64,000 nucleotides of DNA from assembly GCF_004011695.2 (NCBI RefSeq), contig NC_082414.1, positions 1,550,001 to 1,614,000 of the forward strand, given 5' to 3'. Both the position numbers and the translations under genes were made by a program. Under the pieces are notes generated by a model, which was given only the letters and a program-made list of their open reading frames with translations, searched no databases and was not told where the DNA came from. The stretch's first letter is position 1. Each line of letters opens with the position of its first letter. The DNA is from Ascochyta rabiei. Its lineage: Eukaryota > Ascomycota > Dothideomycetes > Pleosporales > Didymellaceae. Shown piece after piece: positions 10,785-22,489 of the stretch.

Positions 10785-11738
10785 ATGTTTCGTGCGCGTC
10801 ACTTACTGAACCGTACACCCTTCCATGTAGCCAACAGAACGTCCCAGCACTCTCGCTGCCAACACTCGCCTTTTGAGCTTCCACTGCAGTCGAAGTTTCG
10901 GTGGTCATACCTCTGGTATGGCAGCATCCTCGCCCTGGGGATATCCACAGGCCTCGGCGCCCGACATTTCGCAGCACCACTTGGTCTGCCTGAACCTGGA
11001 TCGCGCGACGATGCGCTTATACTGCAGTCGCTGAACGCGGACGTCGATAAGCTTGACATTGTGAAGGAGCTGAGGAAGAAGAGCTACAGCGTACATTCAG
11101 ATGTGCCGTTGTCAAGTGCAGCAGGTGTAGAGGTACCGAAGGCATGGCTAGAGATGGATCTTGGTAAGAGCGAGGTAGAGCAAGGGGGTCTGCTGAGTGT
11201 TATGAGCGGGACACGAGGATTGGGTGTGCAGAGAGCATTTTGGAATGCCGACACAAGAGAAATGGTCGCCGTCGTTTGGATAGGAGGGGGCCTGTCAGGC
11301 TGGCCTAGCGTTGCGCATGGAGGCGCGATTGCGACTATCTTTGAGGAGGCTATGGCAAGGATGGTCAGAGGGCCAGATGGGAACATCGGTATGCAATTGA
11401 GCTGGCAGCTGACAGAGACATTGCTGACTTGAGACACAGAGCAGGTCCACCGCCCAAGCTCACTAAAAGTAACGTACGCAAAACCCACATACAGCCTTGA
11501 CTTCTACGTCTTGCGCGCCTCGTTTGCGCAACCAACCCTACCCCAAACCGAACCTGTACCGGAACCCGAGGCAGAGCCTACAAAGTCCTGGCTGTCTTGG
11601 TTGTCACCACAGAAGGACATGACAAAAAAGTCTGAGCCGGGACAATTGATCGAGATTATTGGGACACTAGAGAGCGTCAAAGGTGAACTCTGCGTCAGGG
11701 CCAAGGGCACGTTTGCTGCCCCCGCAATCACCAGTTGA
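10785..11738 (+). CDS. Hot-dog thioesterase superfamily protein
   Basis: Exons 10785-11388 and 11440-11738 (GT..CAG intron) give 300 residues. The basic Arg/His/Ser-rich first 40 residues, followed by a hydrophobic segment ('YLWYGSILALGISTGLG'), suggest a mitochondrial presequence with membrane anchor. The domain proper contains 'SGWPSVAHGGAIATIFEEAM', the HGG..A helix of the acyl-CoA thioesterase PaaI/THEM4 group, followed after the intron by 'KVTYAKPTYSLDFYV'. Expected activity is hydrolysis of acyl-CoA thioesters; chain length is unknown. An insert around residues 235-265 is rich in Pro/Glu and is probably disordered. The promoter region is occupied by the transposase fragment. I took the ATG at 10785 as the only one giving the full presequence. 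Confidence 0.8.
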
Positions 11739-13332
11739 CAGGGAGAATATTGATGCCATATATCATGAAAACAACAAGTGGTACTGTGTAGGATTTGGAG
11801 CGTGCTGGGCACCAAATCAGCAAATCTTTGGATCTTGCAAGAAGCAGTAATCTTGAAACCATTTCCGGAGGAAGTCATTCACTACGACATCTTCGGTGTA
11901 GTCGGCGTAAGATCGAGTAGTAACATGGTCTACAACAAGAGCATACACTGCTATAGTATCCGGCAAAAGTATTGTATACGTCCGTGTTAACTGGAGATAT
12001 AGGCCGAGGTTGTAGAGCTAAGTATTAGTAGGTTTTACCAATCAGCCCTAAGCATAATGATGACATAGCATATATGTGGGCTCTGCTTTGATAGAAATCT
12101 GTATAAAGAATTCTTTGCAGCTGGGCCACCGCACAAACATGTGCACTACTTTTGCCAGTTGAAGGATAAGTGGCCTTTGCGCTAGACAGTGACAGGTGGA
12201 GGCTGTGCCTGCAAGGCGCCACAGTCGTGCTGCGATCCATTCTTTCATTTGAACGGCGCGCTGCAAGTTCCAACGGTTGCCGTTGGAGCTTGCAGGAGCT
12301 TCACCTAGGCCGGGACCAGTATCAGCACTAAGACCCTAAAAGACTAGTCACAACGAAATTGACACAAGACGGCAATTTCATCCTTTCACTCATCATACAA
12401 CGAGAATTTTCATTACTTCCTGTATGACAACGGTGAGATTGCACGAGAATGCTGCCCTGTTTTGCGCACCAACCCTGTTCTTGCACCCTTGTCTGGTGGC
12501 GTCACCAATTAGGTTGGACCGAAATGCCGGATCGTCAAAAGATCTCACTGAAGCCACAGCTACGTCAGTGAGAATGGCCATTTTGGGACATGCGTGGTGC
12601 AGCGTGCCAGATACGAACGCAGAGTTTATTTCGTGCGGTCATGCAAACGCTCGCAGATGCTGAGCAGAGGCGATGCAGGTGGTGTGGCTGCACCGTTGGT
12701 TGGTACAATGATACTCGCGACGCGCACGGCTGGCTATCGTTGCATCTCTTGGTAGAAGATCTTCTCGGAAGAGTTTCCAAGAGGCTGGTGACATTGTAAC
12801 AAAAGACTGTCTCTTGAGGTGTTCCAGCCACAGCCCGTGCAGATCGATGTCGCATTGGGCAACCTCACGTTGCTTATGACGGCATACGAGTAAATAAGCA
12901 TGTGGCGTATGACTTCGCAACGCGGGATAAACAAGGTCAAACCTTGCTTACATTACTGCAAAGAGATATCGTCCGTCTATCGCTGCCGTTTCAGGACGGC
13001 TAACAACGTCAGTTGAAAGAGCAGGTTTCTCGCGAGCATGGGCGTGTGCTGTTTGCGGTCACGCTGCAGGTTTGATTTGGGAAATTGGCATGCACGGTGC
13101 GTGCGGTGAGGTGAGGTGAGTAAGGGCGTGACGTCAACACGAGGTGCAAGGGAAGGTCTGGCTCATTATAAGTGAGGGAGCCGCGTTTGTCTGTACTTTC
13201 ATTCCATACACAAACCCACATTACTATTACAACACCACACTCTCCGCACATCAGCTCTTCTTCCCACCACGTCGAAAGCCAAAGACAGCACATTAAGAGC
13301 ACCTGTTATACAAACACAACACAACCGCAAAT
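11739..13332. other. 1.6-kb intergenic region
   Basis: No frame here shows family resemblance or a convincing spliced structure. Its right end holds the promoter and leader of the 70-aa gene (pyrimidine- and AC-rich from about 13200). Confidence 0.5.
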
Positions 13333-13594
13333 ATGGGCGCCGTAGTTTCTTGCGTACGTTCATCTTCATTCTCTACCCATTCTCACCACTAACAGCCCAC
13401 AGATTAAGTCCATCTTCCGCACAATCGGCAACTGCATCATGGCCATTGTCAACGCTATCGCTGCGGGACTGAAGGCCATCATCAACGCGATTGTCTCCCT
13501 TTTCGATATCATCATCTCCTGCTTGACCTGCGGACGCGGCGGCGGTCGACGCCGGGGGATGAAGACTCGTACCACACACACGAGTAGAGTCTAG
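13333..13594 (+). CDS. 70-aa conserved fungal membrane-associated protein
   Basis: Exon 1 (13333-13353) and exon 2 (13403-13594) join across a 49-nt intron with 'gtacgt', 'ctaac' and 'acag' signals. The 70-residue product begins MGAVVSC: a Gly2 N-myristoylation context with Cys7 as a possible palmitoylation site. It continues with a long amphipathic/hydrophobic region ('AIVNAIAAGLKAIINAIVSL', 'DIIISCLTC') and ends in a basic glycine/arginine tail. I recall near-identical short proteins of unknown function across ascomycetes, so membrane attachment is inferred and the role unknown. The long AC-rich leader is typical of well-expressed fungal genes. Confidence 0.75.
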
Positions 13595-14988
13595 ACGCGA
13601 CCCGGCCTAGCTGCTCTGTTGACATGCCGTGTCAGTGAGGGGCATAAGACGGGAGTCGGACGTATGAGGGAGTGGAGCATCTAGCAAAGCGACCATCGAG
13701 TCTCCCACGATGACGGAACAGGAGTTGTAATGAGCGACGGGCATGTCGAAGTTTTCTTTTGTACGATACGGAAATGCGCCGCGGATACCCGATGAAGAGT
13801 GGATGCATTCTTGATCACGATGGCGCATAGATACCCCAGCCTTTCCGATGAGTCGTATTTAGTGCTCAACAAATATTCGTTCCCGTACTGTGACATCTTA
13901 TCAGCCTATTCCATCCACCGTATTATCTTCTTGACTTTACCCATTCTTTCCATTCAACCCCGTCACCGCATCAGAATAGAACACTGCACACAAGTGCAAG
14001 TAACTGATTCCCAATCTTACGAACATTGTGGAAGCCTGGGAAATTGTGCGTCGAAGACGCAAAAAAACTCACGTCAATGCACACTTCCTACCGTATCCAT
14101 CAATTTTGTGATTACAAGCGGTACAAACAGCCTAAAGAGTGCCCTCACTGTAACACTGTAAGAGCAAGGTTGATGCTTTCAGACACATGCTCAGGGACAG
14201 TGAGCTTTGATTGAGGATGGCAAGGATGGGGCATTCAGGAGGTTTGCGGTGGCATAAGCTTATGAGTCTCGGTCTCAGGTTGAGTTGTGTCAATCGATGA
14301 ACAGAGGAGACGTGTTCAGAGTACTGGTACGAGATGGTGCGTACAATGAAACTACTGAGCAACCATGGTGATTGATGCCTTCGCAGCCTCCCTTGAAAGT
14401 GGTGCTGAGCTTGAACGTACAGCTTCAGCCTTCGTTTATAGAAACCGTGCAGCCTTTTACATGGTGGTGAAACTGTGGCAGAAGCTTGCCCTCATAGCAC
14501 GTCGAGCATGGATAGAGGAAGATTGTTGTCACAAGTAACGTAGTCGCAGAATCTTCCACATCGTCAAGGGAGCGACTGAACGCTGTCACTGTGCATTGTG
14601 AGATCTTCGACGTCAAGCTCGAACCACGCAGCCACCTTATAGCCTTATTCAAGACTTAAACGTCGATTTCTCCACATGGGAAAGGCTTCAAAAGCACATG
14701 CACGCTGATACGTATGTACCGCCAACTTCGAGCCGCAGATTCAGGTAAAATCCAAAGCGGTAGATACTGGGCGAAATGATCCATCTCTCGCGCACCTCTC
14801 CGTCCCAGTGAAGGGCCGGTGCATTGCGGACATGGCGTAGATAGCCCCAAGTCCTTTGCGTGCGCGATGAGGAGGGAAGCCTGCGGACCCACGCAGATTT
14901 TGTATGGACTGGGATTACGTCAGCTTTCCGCTAATTTTGCGCCGCAGAGGTTGACCCGTTCCGAGCATCACATTTCCGCGCACCCACG
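13595..14988. other. 1.4-kb intergenic region
   Basis: I see no supported gene or repeat on either strand. The right end carries the Rab escort protein promoter. Confidence 0.5.
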
Positions 14989-16792
14989 ATGGAAACTCTC
15001 GACAACACCTCCTGGGATGTCCTCATTGTAGGCACGGGCCTGCAGCAGTCTCTGCTCGCTTTGTATGTCTTCTCAAAGCATGGCTAGGTGTGGCGCGGTC
15101 TGACTGACGCAGCACCTGAAGAGCTCTGTCGCGCTCGGGCAAGAAGATCCTCCACATCGATGAGAATGACTACTATGGCGGCGCTGAGGCGGCCTTCAGC
15201 TTGCAGGAAGTTGAAGAGTGGGCCGCACGAGTAGATGCTGGTAAGTACTAGTCTTAACATAGGGCGGGCGTGGACACTAACGTTGCCTAGCTGGAGAGCG
15301 TGCTGGCTTCGATAGCGTTGCGATTACGAAACCTGAGCCTGCCGGCGTAGACAACGCTCAGACTAAGCTGGGCTTCTCAAGAGCATATAGCTTAGCTCTC
15401 AGTCCTCAAATCATCTATGCGAGGTCGACGCTGCTCCAGCACCTCGTATCGTCACGAGTCTACCGTCAGCTCGAATTTCTTGCTGTCGGCAGCTGGTGGG
15501 TGTATGCTGCGGACACTGAGGGTGAAACCTCGTCCACACTGCCTGGAAAGCTCCTCAGAGTCCCCAACGGGCGCGAGGATGTCTTTCAAGACCACCAGCT
15601 TGACTTCAAGGCCAAGCGGGCGCTGATGAAGTTCTTACGGTTCATCACCGAGTACGAGGAACAGACGGAGGTTTGGGATGCTCATCGTCAGCAGCCGTTC
15701 TTCGACTTCCTCGCGGAGCAGTTCAGAGTCCCCGCAACACTACAAGGACCGCTATTGGCCCTCGCCCTGTCGCCTTCGAGCTCGTCGCAAACCACTACCG
15801 AGTACGCACTGCCACGGATTGCAAGGCACCTTCGATCCATCGGTATCTTCGGAGCTGGTTTTGGTGCTGTCATACCCAAGTGGGGTGGCCTTGCTGAGAT
15901 CAGCCAGGTTTCCTGTCGAGCCTGTGCAGTTGGTGGAGGGGTGTACGTCCTTGGAAAAGGATTGTCGTCCGACCCCACTGAGGCTGCAACCACCGATGAT
16001 GGTCTGAAGCTTCGCCTGAAAGATGGAGAAGCTGTTAGCACAAAGTGGATTGTAGGCGGGCTGGAAGCCGCCAAGAAGACATCGTGTTGCCGCTCGACCA
16101 CCGTTGTTTCATCAGCGCTCGCACCTCTCTTTCCACCCATCGCAGAGGAAGCACCGGCGCCAGCCTCTGCTGTGGTCGTGTTCCCCTCCGGATCGCTCAA
16201 TCTAGACGGCGAAGACAAGGAGCTGCCACCGGTCCACATTTTTGTCCACTCGAGCGATACCGGCGAATGTCCATCAGGTCAATGTAAGTCTGCACACTCC
16301 TCCGCACTCTCTGCTGTTATGATGATCAAACCTTACGAATACTTATCTACATTGTCTGAACTACTTGAAGATAACATCCTCTGACAAACTGATATAACGG
16401 CTCCACGCACATTTCTGTTTAACACATGCGACTCCAAAACTCACATGGCTAATACTTCATCAGGTATCCTGTACGCATTCACATCGTTAAGCTCTGAAAA
16501 GGGGTTCAATCTCCTGAAGAGGGCGATTGACGCGTTGCTAGTGTCTGTGGAAGTCTCACCGCAACCTAGCGTGCTCCTATCGGTGCAGTACCGACAGCGA
16601 GCTTCTGCTGGCAACGAGTCACATCTGCCCAACGACGATCACATTCTACACTTCCGGTCTCCGCCAATGGATCTCGCCTTCGATGACGCTGTACTCGACA
16701 ACGTCAAAGAGCTGTGGCAACGCATCGCTGGTGATGAGGGTGGCGAGTTCCTCGTCTTCCAAGACAGGGAAGTCTACGACGACGATGAGTAG
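14989..16792 (+). CDS. MRS6: Rab escort protein (Rab geranylgeranyltransferase component A, Mrs6-like)
   Basis: Exons 14989-15062, 15122-15240, 15291-16283 and 16464-16792 give 504 residues. The N-terminus has the GDI/REP dinucleotide-fold signature: 'DVLIVGTGLQQSLLALALS', then 'KKILHIDENDYYGG'. Further GDI-superfamily blocks follow: 'GFSRAYSLALSPQIIYARST', 'LMKFLRFI', and 'IGIFGAGFGAVIPKWGGLAE'. REPs present newly made Rab GTPases to the prenyl transferase and deliver them to membranes. Unlike Rab GDI (about 450 aa), this protein has the longer REP insert around residues 65-130 and no GDI C-terminus, favouring REP. The acidic C-terminus ends 'YDDDE'. Intron 1 ends in AAG at 15121; intron 3 is unusually long (180 nt). 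Confidence 0.88.
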
Positions 16793-17229
16793 CGGTCGTG
16801 GCGATAAGTAGATGTATTACAATGACGATTCCATGAATTACTCCAAGTCGGAACACCATTGCATGAGCCAGCTAGTGATTTCTGTGTTGCGCTCTTGCAT
16901 CATGTAGCCGTGTGTTTGGGTGTACTCATCTACCTTTTTCGAGCTGGACTGCTTTGTCCCCCACGATGGCAAAGATGTGGAAGCACTTTGGAGAGGATCT
17001 AAATCAGTAAGCTTCAAGCGGAAATCCAAATTCAAGAGCTCCAAGCAAAAATCCAAGTTGAAGAGCTTCAAGGCGTGGTGGCCTGATGCATGATATATGG
17101 GCTTCCTGCGGCTGAATCTCGGTCTGCCCGTGCATGCGGAGGACATGACAGGGCAACGGCCGGGGCAGCAAGCAGCGAGACGCGTTACGTCGTCACAACA
17201 CCACCTCACCCGCCCTCGACCGCCGCGCC
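16793..17229. other. Intergenic, REP to CHS5
   Basis: No convincing gene is seen. A short direct repeat of about 25 nt around 17015-17070 ('ttcaagagctccaagcaaaaatcc' and 'ttgaagagcttcaag') is the only pattern noted. Confidence 0.4.
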
Positions 17230-18149
17230 ATGCTCGTCTCGCTGACCGTCGGCAAGGTCGACGCCGGCGTCGCCGTGCTCCTCACCGAGGACAAGCGCCT
17301 CGTACGCCCCGCCCGCTCTACAAACACCTGCACCTGTACCTGTACCTTCACCGGCACCGCAGCTGACCCTGGCGCAGATCGAGTTCCCGTCCATCCTGCT
17401 GCCGCCCGACATCTCGTCCGGCAGCATCGTCGACATCGACGTCGCGCGCAACATCAAGGCCGAGACGGACGCCGCCACCGCCTTTCACGAGCTGCAGTCG
17501 GACATCTTCCGCACCTTTGGCCAGCGCACGCCCTCGGCCCCCGTCCTGCGCTGCCGCAATGCCACGCAGACATCGGTCGTGCTCGAGTGGGACCCCATCG
17601 ACGTGGCCACGGCCGAGCTGCGCAGCCTCACCCTGTACCGCAATGGCAACAAGGCCGGCACCATTCCCAACCCCCGCGACGTCCAGAGCACCAAGTTGAG
17701 CGGCCTGGGCGTCGACACGGAATACGTCTTCCACCTCGTCCTCAAGACCAGCGCCGGCACCTTCAGCAGCGAAAAGCTCACCGTCCAGACCCACAAGATG
17801 ACGGACCTGTCGGGCATCACAATCACCCCCGGCCACATGCCCTCGGCCCTGCGCGAGTCGCTGCAACGCTCCATCGACCGCATTGGCGCAAAGTTGGCCG
17901 ACACGGTGCGCATCGACACGACGCACTTTGTCTGCACAGAGGGACGCGGGCCTGCCTGGGAGAAGGCCGTCGAGAACAACATCCCCGTCGTGGTCCCCGA
18001 CTGGGTCATTGGCTGCGAGAGGGACGGCAGGATTGTCGGTGTTAGGGGTTACTATCTGAACGCCGACCCCCGCTTACGGACAGTCGGCCAAGGAGGAGCA
18101 TCGACACCACAGCAGCAACAGCAGCAGCAGCCACAACAACAGCAACAGC

Positions 18150-18192
<43 letters not shown>

Positions 18193-18625
18193 GCAGCAGC
18201 AGCAGCAGCCACAGCCACCACAACAGCCACAAGCACAGCCACAGCCGCCGCAAATCAGAAGTCCCATCCAGAGCCCGCGCACCGAAGTCACACCACCGAC
18301 GCCCGAACGACCAACACGAGACCGCGAGTCAGATAGCGCACCACCGCCTCCACCACCCCCCAAAGACGATGCGAGTGAAAGAAGCGTCTCGCCCGCACCA
18401 GAACCGAAGACCCAGCCAGAACACGACGAGCAAAAAGCCAAGCCCGAGGACCTCAAGCCTCAACCGGGCAAGGCGGACGAGGAGGAGGTAGACTCAGAGG
18501 ACGAGCAGCCTGCGGGCGGGGAGGTGAAGGAGCTGGAGGCAGGGCTACCGAGTAGACCGAAACCTACAGTCGAGGACGACGAGGACGGAGACGATGGAGC
18601 GAGTTTCCAGGAGGTGGCATTGTAG
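17230..18625 (+). CDS. CHS5: Chs5, exomer scaffold for chitin synthase export
   Basis: Exon 1 (17230-17301) and exon 2 (17378-18625) give 439 residues. The start 'LVSLTVGKVDAGVAVLLTED' and 'IEFPSILLPP', 'SGSIVDI' match the Chs5 N-terminal dimer/ChAPs-binding region. A fibronectin III domain (about 74-161, 'APVLRC...TSVVLEWDP', 'LGVDTEYVFHL') and a BRCT domain (about 163-250, 'DTTHFVCTEGRG', 'VVVPDWVIGC') follow in the family order. The tail has a glutamine tract (about 268-300), proline-rich stretches and acidic Glu/Asp runs. In yeast, Chs5 with ChAPs forms the exomer coat at the trans-Golgi that delivers Chs3 to the cell surface. The C-terminus lacks the long lysine-rich repeats of yeast Chs5. 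Confidence 0.92.
18108..18245 (+). repeat. CAA/CAG trinucleotide tract in CHS5
   Basis: A nearly pure run of CAA and CAG codons, broken by CCA, encodes two glutamine blocks (about 7 and 26 residues) and then a Q/P mix. The central CAA run is a microsatellite that could vary in length between strains. Confidence 0.9.
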
Positions 18626-19387
18626 GCAGCAGCGAGTCCACGACCACGAGACAGGCTGGATGAGAGCACTGCATGGGGTACGAGCGAGGCGCGATAGTGA
18701 GCAACGACGCAACAACGATAACATGCCAAGCCTTCCTCTTTGAACGCACTTGACATCTACCGAGTCCCAAAACATGCTGACCCTCGCAGTATTACCAACA
18801 TCACCCACCGCAGTAAGTTCAGCCCAAAGCACCGCCTAAACCCCCACCACCGAACTCAATCAACTACTCATGCCAACTCATATACGACTCGACCCTATCC
18901 CCCCCACAACTGCAACAACGACCCAAGTCAGACATGTCAGACATGTCAAAAGACGGCACCAACTTCAATGCCGGCGTACTCGCAGCCCCCTGATTGGCCC
19001 AGCGCGGGCGCACAGGCTGCTTATACGCATGTAATGTGGGGCGACGCGGTGCCCAGTGCAGAGATTACCCGTGCAGACGGACGGTGTGCTGTGCGCGGTA
19101 CACTACTGAGTGCCGAAGGAGTAAGGCAGTCTGATGTGTGGTTTAGTTGTTTGTGATTAGGGGGACGAGAGCGTGTATATGTATCGTGCCACTCTCTAAT
19201 TATTATTTTTCAATTATTTTCCTGTTCCTCGAGTCCGCTCCGCTCCAATTCAATTTAAGATCTCATTCGATTATCCATTCATTCTTTGCACTGTCGAGAA
19301 TACACATACACATACACCTACACCTACACCTACACCTACACGTATACGTACAGCCGACACGAACCTACACAAAGAAAAGAAAGTGCA
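18626..19387. other. Intergenic, CHS5 to acyltransferase
   Basis: No gene is visible. Just before the acyltransferase ATG lies a short 'acacctacaccta' repeat (about 19303-19350), probably in the leader. Confidence 0.45.
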
Positions 19388-20783
19388 ATGTCGCTACGAC
19401 TCCCCCCCGTCTTCACGGCGCTTCAACTCCCCCTCCTCCTCCTAACTAACGTCTTCGCTCTGGCCATCGGCCCCCGTCAGCGCCTTCTACAGCTCGGCTT
19501 GACTCTGCCCGTCCTGCTCCTCCTGGCTGCGCAGTCGCGGTACAGAGACTACGCGGGCCCCTGGGGGGTTCACTATGGTGTTAATTGCGGCGTGGCGAGT
19601 CTGATAGCTACCTATGTTGATTGGGTCGTCCTTGCTGCTCCGGATCGGGAGGGGTGGGTTAAGTTGGGGCGGAGGGATGGCGGTGGGGAGCGAGGGAGCG
19701 GTGGGGGTGTGGAGAGCAACGGCATTGTGAAGAGCAGTGGTGTAGAGAGGGAGAAACGAGCTGCACCGACGGCGTTCCGCGAAAGGCTATGGTGGGCGGT
19801 GCGGCTGGGGGTTACGAACCGCTACACAGGGTGGTCGTGCGAGGTCAAGAATGTGCCTGTTGAAGTCGACGACGAGTATCCGCGGTGGTGAGTCTCCATT
19901 TTCTTATCTTCCTGTCTTCATCAACGCCCAGCGTTCAAGATCTAACAGCGACTAAATTGAGCAGGCGCTTTCTGATCCGCAAGTCCCTTCGTGCAGTGGT
20001 GTTCTACCTCGCCAAAGACGCTCTCTACGCCTACACTGCCTCCTCACCCCATGGCAGCTGGGTCGACATTGTCGCTATAAAACCTCAGCATAGCTACGCT
20101 TCTTACCCCTTCTGGCACCGCTTCTGGTTCTCCTGGATGCAGATCGTACTCACATATGTGTCGCTGGAGCTCTACAACACCGTGGTCGGGATCGTGAGTG
20201 TGGCCGCCGGACTAGCACGGCCGAGCGAGTGTCCGAGTTCGTTTGGGGATTTGAAAGGGCTGTGGAGCGTTAGGAGAGCGTGGTCGTGAGTTCTACTCTT
20301 TTTTCCTCTCCTTTCCTTTAGTTTTTGGTGCGACGGGTGCTGATCTTGAATAGTGTCGTTTGGCACCAGCAATGCCGCAGGGTCTGCTCCGGCCCCGCTG
20401 TCTTTGTCGTCAGAGACGTGCTGCACCTCCGCAAAGGCTCTTTTGCGTCAAAGTATCTGCAGCTGTTCATTGGGTTCGGTATCTCGGGTCTCGTGCATGG
20501 CGGGGCGTCGATGCTTTACCATGGCTCGTTTGAGGATGACAGGGCGATTAAGGTTTTTCTTGCCCAAGCAGTCATCATCTTCTTTGAGGATCATCTCTTC
20601 GAATTTGGAAAACGCTTAGGTTTCAAAGATTCTTTGTTCTGGCGCTTGGTGGGTTTGGTCTGGACAATTCTTGCTGTTGGTGCGAGTATGGAGAGTTGGA
20701 CGGGGTCGTTATTGAAGTACGGTCTGTGGGTGCATGAGCGAGAGCAGGACTGGTTTGGCATTGGACCAAAGATATCAGCGTAG
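19388..20783 (+). CDS. Wax-synthase-like MBOAT O-acyltransferase
   Basis: Exons 19388-19887, 19965-20285 and 20354-20783 give 416 residues with several hydrophobic helices (for example about 8-28, 34-50, 68-86, and three or four in the last third). Diagnostic blocks are 'GWSCEVKNVP', 'SFGDLKGLWSVRRAWS' spliced to 'VVWHQQCRR' (the 'FWgr.WHQ..RR' motif of fungal wax-synthase-domain proteins), 'GSFASKYLQLFIGFGISGLVH', whose His is the usual second conserved residue, and 'DHLFEFGKRLG'. The domain occurs in ER acyltransferases that esterify secondary metabolites (Tri7-like) or lipids; the substrate is unknown. It converges on the HET gene with only 26 bp between stop codons. An insert at about residues 95-130 is Gly-rich and low in complexity. 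Confidence 0.82.
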
Positions 20784-20809
20784 TCGGTTGTTTCATACGC
20801 TGGGACTCC

Positions 20810-22489
20810 CTACACCCCGGCTAAGCGTAGTTGCTCCTGTATGGTGGCCAAATCTCCCGTTGGAACACCCCATTTTTCATCCAGAATCTTGATTGCTATT
20901 GTCCATCGTGGACCATCCTCAATAGTCCTCGATTTTCTTGCTCTAAGATCTATGATGAGGTTCGGATCTAGATGCCACGTTTCGTGCGCGCGCGTATTCT
21001 GGTTGCGGTCTCGTTGAATCTTGAACTCCTTCTGCACAATCTTTGTCCATGCTTTCGTATCGGTCGTTGTCTCGGGTGGCGTTGGATATGTTACCAACAA
21101 TCCAGCTCTCCGTTGGTGTTGGCCAATGGTGATGGTGAATGGTGTGTTCTGGACGCTGAACCTTATACTGGCCCATTCATTGTCGGAAACCATAAGTTCT
21201 TGGAGGTTGAGCTGTGCTTCACCATTCCTCCACGGCTGCACATTTCCGTTGCGGTAGATGGCAACACCATGGACTTCGTAGCTTCCAAATTCGCAATGCA
21301 AACTCGTGATTTTCATAGGACACGGCGCTCTATGCAGTGCTGCTGTGTCTTTCAGGCGACTCTCTGCGTCGATGTACATCCTGTGCGTATATGAGTTCGA
21401 AAGCCCTGAGCTTACAACAGTGCGTACTTGTGTCCCCGGCGCTCTGCGGTAACGATCTGGGCCAATCTTTTCGAGCACAACGACCGCATATGGCTTGGGC
21501 CACGTCACACTAGTAGAGCTCATCTTAACCGTCAAGCCTGCTAGAATCCTCAGTTTTCCATCAGCATGCTTCTCAGTACGAGGTAAAGCAATCCGCAGGC
21601 CTCTGTTTGTCATTTCGTACGTTGTATCCGCATTCTTGTGGTTCAACGCTATCCCGTAGTGTAGAGGTGCTCGTTCCATATTGGGTATACCCTGGAATTG
21701 TTTGGGAGATGGAGCCAGTATGCCCATAGTTTCGTAAACTTCTCCTTCTTGTGGATTCCATGCAAATATGGTGTGGTCTTCTGTCTGCTTGAGCAGCTCT
21801 AATTGAAGCCTATAGAAGGCTCGGGTGCCTTCCCCGTATAACAGAGGCATGCTGACACGGAAAAAGCCCAATAAGCAATACGCGACGTCCTCGGGCCGCT
21901 TCGTCTCTCTTTTGGAGGCCCAACTGAAGATGGTGCCAATACTAGCATCGTAAACTGTTTCACGGTGCCGTATGTGCCGCTCATCGATTCCAGATGCCCT
22001 CTTGATGATCATGTACATGTCGTGTTTGGTGCCAAAGCGTCTCCAGTCTTGATCGAAGAAAACGACACTCGGAGGCGCCAGTAGTTCCTGCAGCGTCCAG
22101 CCTCGGCGGAACCATCTGCTCTTAACAAAATCAGAATGAAACGGACCCAGCTCTGAGTTGATAGGATGTTGGACGTCTTGAAGATAGGCATAGCATATTT
22201 CAGCCTGCCAATACCAATTGTACATCGAGTTGATTGCCTCTGACAGTTCAGCACTGCTACTCTTGTCAATGCAACAAGTGTCGATCCAGACCCACATGAA
22301 TCCATCGCTGAGCGCTTGTTGACAGCACTTTGAGATTTTTTCGTACCCAGCCATGGTCTGCGCGTGTGGCTTATCGATGTCGTTGAAAGTAACCTCACCA
22401 TGCCCCCACATGTGTGAGAGGATGGCATATTCGGGACAATCTTCAAAGAATTCCGTCAGAATCTTGTCTCTGGTATTGAGTAATCGCAT
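20810..22489 (-). CDS. HET-domain (heterokaryon incompatibility) protein
   Basis: A single exon gives 559 residues from the ATG at 22489, chosen because HET proteins of this type begin 'MRLLNT'; the frame stays open upstream to 22657. The HET domain is complete: 'YAILSHMWG', 'WVWIDTCCIDKSSSAELSEA', 'AEICYAYLQDV', then 'SRWFRRGWTLQELLAP', followed by 'RPEDVAYCLLGFF' and 'MPLLYGEG'. HET domains trigger cell death after fusion of incompatible hyphae and act like a fungal TIR-type module. The C-terminal 300 residues show no NACHT, WD40 or ankyrin repeats, so this is a short HET-only form. Its partner and trigger are unknown; such genes often vary between strains. Confidence 0.88.
   Translation of the reverse strand: MRLLNTRDKILTEFFEDCPEYAILSHMWGHGEVTFNDIDKPHAQTMAGYEKISKCCQQALSDGFMWVWIDTCCIDKSSSAELSEAINSMYNWYWQAEICYAYLQDVQHPINSELGPFHSDFVKSRWFRRGWTLQELLAPPSVVFFDQDWRRFGTKHDMYMIIKRASGIDERHIRHRETVYDASIGTIFSWASKRETKRPEDVAYCLLGFFRVSMPLLYGEGTRAFYRLQLELLKQTEDHTIFAWNPQEGEVYETMGILAPSPKQFQGIPNMERAPLHYGIALNHKNADTTYEMTNRGLRIALPRTEKHADGKLRILAGLTVKMSSTSVTWPKPYAVVVLEKIGPDRYRRAPGTQVRTVVSSGLSNSYTHRMYIDAESRLKDTAALHRAPCPMKITSLHCEFGSYEVHGVAIYRNGNVQPWRNGEAQLNLQELMVSDNEWASIRFSVQNTPFTITIGQHQRRAGLLVTYPTPPETTTDTKAWTKIVQKEFKIQRDRNQNTRAHETWHLDPNLIIDLRARKSRTIEDGPRWTIAIKILDEKWGVPTGDLATIQEQLRLAGV

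Noticed and set aside
17348..17926. 192-codon minus-strand frame inside CHS5
   Set aside because: Antisense shadow of a strongly conserved gene with high GC third positions.
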